Shown piece by piece: positions 7,614 through 11,110 of a stretch of 11,110 nt of DNA. The stretch is from contig JAHDSP010000349.1 of NCBI GenBank assembly GCA_018432645.1, positions 1 through 11,110 on the forward strand. The letters run 5' to 3'. A model generated the notes under the pieces. It did no database searches. It had not been told where the DNA came from and worked only from the letters and a program-made list of their open reading frames with translations. The position numbers and the translations under genes are program-made. This DNA is from Bacteroidales bacterium (GTDB lineage Bacteria; Bacteroidota; Bacteroidia; Bacteroidales; DTU049). Position 1 is the stretch's first letter; each line of letters begins with the position of its first letter.

Positions 7614-8474
7614 ATGTTACTTTTCATTTTAGCTCTTGTTACTAGCCTAGCGATTCTAGTAAGCTTCAAAATATTTGAGAGATTTAATGTGTCTACACCG
7701 CATGCTATAGTTATTAACTATATAGTGGCATTTGCATTGGGATATTTATATCAGCCGTATAATTTTCAAAATATATTATCAGCAGATTGGATTTATTTAT
7801 CAACTATTAGTGGAATAATATTGTCTGTATTATTTTTTATTTACGCATTATCTATTAAATATTTTGGAATAAGTATAACTGCACTTAGTGGCAAAATGTC
7901 TATATTAATCCCGATAATTGTAGGATTTGTTTTATTAGGAGATAAAATATTAGCACATCGCATAATAGGAATTATAATGATATTCCCAGCCTTATATTTA
8001 TTATTATATGAGAATGATAAACATGCTAAGTCTAATAAAACCAAATATTTAATATTCCCTATATTACTATTTTTATTTGCTGGTAGTAATGATAGTATAT
8101 TTAAAATAGCAGATACATATTACCTATTAGGAGATATCAGTAATGTATATATGTATTTGACAAATGCATTTGCTATATCATTTGTAATAGCTATTATTGT
8201 TATATTAATACAAAAACCATCAATAAATAAAAATCAATATTTAAAAACAGGCATAGCTGGAATAGAATTGGGCATATTAAACTGGTATTCTACATTTTTC
8301 TTTTTAAGGGCTATTAGACTATTACCAATATCAATATTTATCCCATTATACAATATTTGCTTGGTGTTAATGAGTGTATTATTAGGCAGAATATTATTTA
8401 AAGAAAAATTTGATAAAAATAAAATAGTAGGAACCATAATTGCAATACTATCAATTGTTTTATTAAGTATATAA
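7614..8474 (+). CDS. DMT superfamily (EamA-like) permease
   Basis: This 286-residue protein is almost entirely membrane-embedded, with about ten hydrophobic helices in two homologous halves, the DMT/EamA layout. The end of each half is recognisable: LSGKMSILIPIIVGFVLLGD (91-110) and the matching ISIFIPLYNICLVLMSVLLG (239-258), each followed by a basic loop and a last helix. Such proteins exchange or export small metabolites across the inner membrane; the substrate cannot be read from the sequence. It ends 7 bp before the yigZ-like gene, so the two are probably co-transcribed. The ATG at 7614 begins directly in the first helix, as is common in the family. Confidence 0.85.
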   Translation: MLLFILALVTSLAILVSFKIFERFNVSTPHAIVINYIVAFALGYLYQPYNFQNILSADWIYLSTISGIILSVLFFIYALSIKYFGISITALSGKMSILIPIIVGFVLLGDKILAHRIIGIIMIFPALYLLLYENDKHAKSNKTKYLIFPILLFLFAGSNDSIFKIADTYYLLGDISNVYMYLTNAFAISFVIAIIVILIQKPSINKNQYLKTGIAGIELGILNWYSTFFFLRAIRLLPISIFIPLYNICLVLMSVLLGRILFKEKFDKNKIVGTIIAILSIVLLSI

Positions 8475-8481
8475 TAATTTT

Positions 8482-9078
8482 ATGTTAGATGAATATAAAA
8501 CTATAAAATATAGAAGCGAAAGTATCTACAAAGATAGAAGTAGCAAATTCATAGGTATAATAATGCCAATAGAGAATATCGAAGAAGTAAAAAAATACTT
8601 GCAAGAAATAAAAAAAGAATATTACGACGCTACACATCACTGCTATGCATATATACTTGGAATTAATAAAGAGGTACAATTTGATAGTGATGCGGGAGAG
8701 CCAGTAGGATCAGCCGGGAAACCCATATTAAACACATTACTTTCATATGAAATCACTAATACATTGGCAATAGTAATAAGATATTATGGAGGTACAAAAC
8801 TTGGCATACCAGGGCTAATAAATGCTTATAAAACAGCTACACAATTGGCAATAGAAAAAAATGAAATTATTACAAAATATATATTTGATCAATTGCTCGT
8901 GTTTATACCATACGAAAAGCAGCAATTATTTTATAATTTGCAAAAGAAATACAATTTTAAATATGAAGAAAAAGCTTCGGATAACTCTGGACAAGAAATA
9001 GAAGTCAAAATAAGGCAAAGATTAAAAGAGGAAGTTAAAGAAGAGTTTGAGAGTTTAGGGTTTAATGTAATGGGGTAG
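8482..9078 (+). CDS. yigZ: YigZ/IMPACT family protein
   Basis: This 198-residue protein has the N-terminal UPF0029/IMPACT domain and a C-terminal ferredoxin-like DUF1949-type domain. Conserved segments are SSKFIG (20-25), DATHHCYAY (49-57), DAGEPVGSAGKPIL (70-83) and VIRYYGGTKLGIPGL (98-112). The family is cytosolic and linked to translation through its eukaryotic relative IMPACT (an inhibitor of GCN2); the bacterial role is not settled. Length is close to E. coli YigZ. It follows the DMT permease by 7 bp and probably shares its mRNA. The last codons, ATG GGG TAG, enter a G-rich tract at once, so a four-run G-quadruplex pattern overlaps the stop codon. Confidence 0.92.
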   Translation: MLDEYKTIKYRSESIYKDRSSKFIGIIMPIENIEEVKKYLQEIKKEYYDATHHCYAYILGINKEVQFDSDAGEPVGSAGKPILNTLLSYEITNTLAIVIRYYGGTKLGIPGLINAYKTATQLAIEKNEIITKYIFDQLLVFIPYEKQQLFYNLQKKYNFKYEEKASDNSGQEIEVKIRQRLKEEVKEEFESLGFNVMG

Positions 9079-9168
9079 AGGGGTGACGGGGAGACTGGGG
9101 AGATGAGGAGATGGGGAGACTGGGGTGAATTGGTGGCTGGGAGAGGGGGAGATTGGGTGAAGTGGTGA
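9071..9168. repeat. G/A-rich low-complexity tract
   Basis: About 98 bases are almost free of C on the plus strand, unlike anything else in this AT-rich window. GGGGAGACTGGGG occurs twice (9088-9100 and 9113-9125) at a 25-bp interval. The 15-bp stretch 9089-9103 recurs inverted at 9428-9442. The composition suggests an acquired repeat rather than local sequence. Confidence 0.75.
9072..9100 (+). other. G-quadruplex motif across the yigZ stop codon
   Basis: Four runs of exactly four G, at 9072-9075, 9080-9083, 9088-9091 and 9097-9100, are separated by 4, 4 and 5 bases. This is a canonical intramolecular G4 pattern able to form four tetrads, in DNA or in the yigZ mRNA. The stop codon TAG (9076-9078) is in the first loop. 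Two more G4 runs follow at 9113-9116 and 9122-9125. Confidence 0.75.
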
Positions 9169-9189
9169 GAAAAAGCTTAGTTTTTTCAC
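9165..9189 (+). terminator. Possible terminator hairpin after yigZ
   Basis: Nine bases at 9165-9173 can pair with 9181-9189 around a 7-nt loop, with one G-U pair. The stem is mostly A-U and no U-run follows it, so it is weak as an intrinsic terminator. It lies about 90 nt beyond the yigZ stop. Confidence 0.3.
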
Positions 9190-9329
9190 TAATTAGCTTA
9201 TAAAAACTTTAATTTATCACTCAGCGCTCATTATTCCTAAACTTCTAAATTCCTCAAAACTAATTTATAATTTATGATTTATGATCATTTGTGGACAATA
9301 AATATCTAACCCGCAATTCCTATAATTTC

Positions 9330-9481
9330 ATCCACAGATTTACACAAATTAACACTGATAATTTAGTTTTTTGAATTGCATTTTTGAACTAACTTATTAC
9401 CTATTCCCTTTTACCTTATCAACTTCGTCTCCCCAGTCTCCCATCACTCTCATTTGTGTTCATTTGTGTGCATTTGTGGAT
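9330..9481. repeat. 26-bp imperfect inverted repeat with 100-bp loop
   Basis: The left arm 9330-9355 (ATCCACAGATTTACACAAAT...) and the right arm 9456-9481 match as inverted copies at 22 of 26 positions. The loop holds the inverted copy (9428-9442) of the G/A-rich tract. Arms of CACAGA/CACAAA facing TTTGTG/TTTGTGG resemble the interior of the element at 4835-5066. Confidence 0.65.
9451..9480. repeat. Three tandem 10-bp CATTTGTGnn units
   Basis: CATTTGTGTT, CATTTGTGTG and CATTTGTGGA follow each other without gaps. A further CATTTGTGGA occurs at 9286-9295. The 10-bp period places each TTTGTG core on the same helical face. Confidence 0.8.
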
Positions 9482-9525
9482 TAATAAAAACAATTGGGCA
9501 ATTATAACCCTTAATAATTTACCCA

Positions 9526-9545
9526 CAATAAACGTTATAGAACCA
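9526..9545. repeat. Second copy of the insertion-element terminus
   Basis: These 20 bases are the exact inverse of 4835-4854, including the 13-bp terminal repeat CGTTATAGAACCA (9533-9545). The orientation is that of a right end, with the TTTGTG array to its left as in the element between gldG and lon. No matching left end or target duplication was found upstream, so this copy is truncated or rearranged. Confidence 0.75.
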
Positions 9546-9606
9546 TAAAATTTTATAAAATCCTTATTCAATCAAATAAATATATTAAAATTTTTTTATA
9601 ATTTTA

Positions 9607-9637
9607 TTGAATATTTTCAAAAAATTAATTATATTTG
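9607..9637 (+). promoter_or_regulatory. Consensus promoter of the MEMO-AMMECR1 gene, near-leaderless
   Basis: TTG (9607-9609), a 20-bp spacer and TATATTTG (9630-9637) match the full Bacteroidota promoter consensus. The -7 box ends only 4 bp before the ATG at 9642, so transcription should begin at or within a few bases of the start codon. Confidence 0.7.
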
Positions 9638-9641
9638 TATT

Positions 9642-11110
9642 ATGAAAAAATATTTTTTAATTTTTATAATTATGGTATCAAATTTATTTACAAATGGACA
9701 AGATATGATTAGAAAGCCTGTAGTGCAAGGCACATTCTATCCTAATAATGCGATAGAACTAAAAAATCAAATAGAAAATTGGTATAGAGCATATCAGCCG
9801 ACTAGTTATCCTAAATCTATAAGAGCTTTGATAGTACCACATGCTGGATATGTCTTTAGTGGAGCTGTAGCAGCTAGAGCATATGCTCAGTTAGAACCAT
9901 CAGCAAAATATAAAAATGTTTTTCTCATTGGTAGAAGTCATCAAGGTTACTTCAGTGGAGCTTCTGTATATTCATCTGGAGCTTTTGCTAATGCTTTAGG
10001 AGAAGTTCAAGTAAATAATACTATTTGTGAAGAGTTGCTAAAATATAAAATTTTTGCTCAACCTAGTCATTATCATGATAATGAACACGCTTTAGAAGTG
10101 CAATTACCTTTTTTGCAATTGCGCTTGGCTCCAGATTTTAAAATTGTCCCGATTTTGGTTGGCACAGAGAATACAATTATATTAGATGAGATAGCTTCTA
10201 TTTTGAAAAAATATTTCACTGCTGACAATCTTTTTGTCATTAGCACAGATTTATCTCATTATCCTTCTTACAAAGATGCAATTATCTCAGATAGCTTAAC
10301 AGTACATGCTATCACTACTGGTGACCCTTACAAATTTATGGCAGCTGTCAACGATATCGAGATGAGTGGTAAATATGATAATTTGTCAACTGCTGCCTGT
10401 GGAGCTGCAGCAGTATATGTACTTTTAAAAATCATTGAAAAAGAACCATTTGAAGTTAAAAAAATCTTCACTGCTAATAGTGGAGATGTATCTGGAGATA
10501 AATCTAGAGTTGTCGGATATGCTAGTCTAGTAGTTATTCCGAGAAATACTAAATCTGAAATAAAAAATCAATCAACAGATGTTGAGTTTACACTTACAGA
10601 TGAAGAAAAAAATTTTCTTAAAGATTTAGCTTTTAAAAGTATAAAATATGGTCTTACTTATCATACATATCCGAAAGTAGAAATTCCAGATTGGCCTGGA
10701 TTACATGCTAATTGTGGAGTATTTGTTACTATAAATAAATATGGTAGATTGCGAGGGTGCATAGGTACATTTAGACAAGATCAACCTTTGTGGCAAAATG
10801 TTATGGAAATGGCTCAGAGTGCAGCATTCAATGATCCACGTTTCTCTCCACTCAGCTTTGATGAATTAAATAAAATTGATATAGAAATAAGTGTACTCAC
10901 ACCTCTTAAAAAAATAAAGTCTATTGATGAAATTCAGTTAGGTAAACATGGCATTTATATTAAAAAAGGATTACGTAGCGGTACATTTTTACCACAAGTA
11001 GCTACTGACACTGGATGGACCTTAGAAGAGTTTCTAGGTCATTGTGCTCAAGACAAAGCTGGCATTGGCTACTATGGATGGAAAGATCCAGATACTGAAA
11101 TTTACATTTA
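9642..11110 (+). CDS. AmmeMemoRadiSam system protein B-protein A fusion (MEMO + AMMECR1), 3' end missing
   Basis: The frame is open for 489 codons to the right edge. Residues 1-20 form a signal-like segment (basic start, hydrophobic core, then TNGQ). Residues about 24-300 are a MEMO domain, related in fold to LigB-type dioxygenases: VPHAGYVFSG with H67, GRSH with H100, HYHDNEHALEVQLPF, STDLSHYP and AACGAAA with C253; these hold the likely metal-site residues. Residues about 315-489 are an AMMECR1 domain with LRGCIGTF (370-377), NDPRFSPL (397-404) and FLPQVATDTGW (449-459). In many prokaryotes these two proteins co-occur with a radical SAM protein, as the AmmeMemoRadiSam system of unknown function; no such gene is within the window. 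Only the C-terminal end is missing. Domain calls are firm; export is an inference from the N-terminus. Confidence 0.93.
   Translation, partial: MKKYFLIFIIMVSNLFTNGQDMIRKPVVQGTFYPNNAIELKNQIENWYRAYQPTSYPKSIRALIVPHAGYVFSGAVAARAYAQLEPSAKYKNVFLIGRSHQGYFSGASVYSSGAFANALGEVQVNNTICEELLKYKIFAQPSHYHDNEHALEVQLPFLQLRLAPDFKIVPILVGTENTIILDEIASILKKYFTADNLFVISTDLSHYPSYKDAIISDSLTVHAITTGDPYKFMAAVNDIEMSGKYDNLSTAACGAAAVYVLLKIIEKEPFEVKKIFTANSGDVSGDKSRVVGYASLVVIPRNTKSEIKNQSTDVEFTLTDEEKNFLKDLAFKSIKYGLTYHTYPKVEIPDWPGLHANCGVFVTINKYGRLRGCIGTFRQDQPLWQNVMEMAQSAAFNDPRFSPLSFDELNKIDIEISVLTPLKKIKSIDEIQLGKHGIYIKKGLRSGTFLPQVATDTGWTLEEFLGHCAQDKAGIGYYGWKDPDTEIYI

Larger units (their letters stand above)
9079..9641. other. 563-bp non-coding repeat-rich intergenic region
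   Basis: No reading frame here is convincing. From left to right it holds the G/A-rich tract, a weak hairpin, short AT repeats such as AATTTATAATTTATGATTTA (9262-9281), the inverted arms and CATTTGTG units, an element terminus, about 60 bp of AT-rich DNA, and the promoter of the MEMO-AMMECR1 gene. It appears to be stacked or nested remnants of small repeat elements. Confidence 0.7.

Noticed and set aside
9451..9480. CATTTGTG repeats as a CRISPR array
   Set aside because: Units are 10 bp, directly adjacent and lack unique spacers, and no cas gene is present.

Overview
The window is AT-rich, roughly 30% GC by eye, and most likely chromosomal DNA from a member of the Bacteroidota or a close relative. 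Two things point there. It carries a gldF-gldG pair, and the starts of five genes on both strands have the Bacteroidota-type -7 box TAnnTTTG close upstream (a sixth, weaker case precedes the DMT gene). Three of these boxes also have a TTG -33 element 19-21 bp upstream. No rRNA, tRNA, CRISPR array or transposase gene was seen.

Layout. 1-148 (-) is the 5' part of an unrecognised gene. 149-334 is a divergent control region with two full or partial promoters, two inverted repeats and a (TTTAT)n tract. 335-1780 (+) is an MltF-type lytic transglycosylase with a TTG start. 1887-2267 (+) is RidA. 2320-4740 (-) is a complete Lon protease that converges on ridA. 4827-5074 is a small non-coding insertion, MITE-like, with 13-bp terminal inverted repeats and an 8-bp target duplication that takes in the gldG stop codon. 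5073-6770 (-) is GldG and 6806-7537 (-) is GldF, forming one operon. 7614-8474 (+) is a DMT/EamA permease, divergent from gldF, followed 7 bp later by a YigZ/IMPACT-family gene (8482-9078). 9079-9641 is a 563-bp non-coding stretch built of repeats: a G-rich tract with a strong G-quadruplex pattern at the yigZ stop, an inverted partner of that tract, TTTGTG arrays at 10-bp spacing, and an end sequence shared with the insertion at 4835-5066. 9642 to the right edge (+) is an incomplete AmmeMemoRadiSam protein B (MEMO) fused to protein A (AMMECR1), with an N-terminal signal-like segment.

The genes do not form one pathway. They are mostly envelope functions (MltF, GldFG, DMT permease) and housekeeping or quality control (RidA, Lon, YigZ). 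The least ordinary parts are the repeat family in the two intergenic regions, the G-quadruplex at the end of yigZ, the apparently exported MEMO-AMMECR1 fusion with a near-leaderless promoter, and a dyad lying on the promoter of the partial gene at the left edge.
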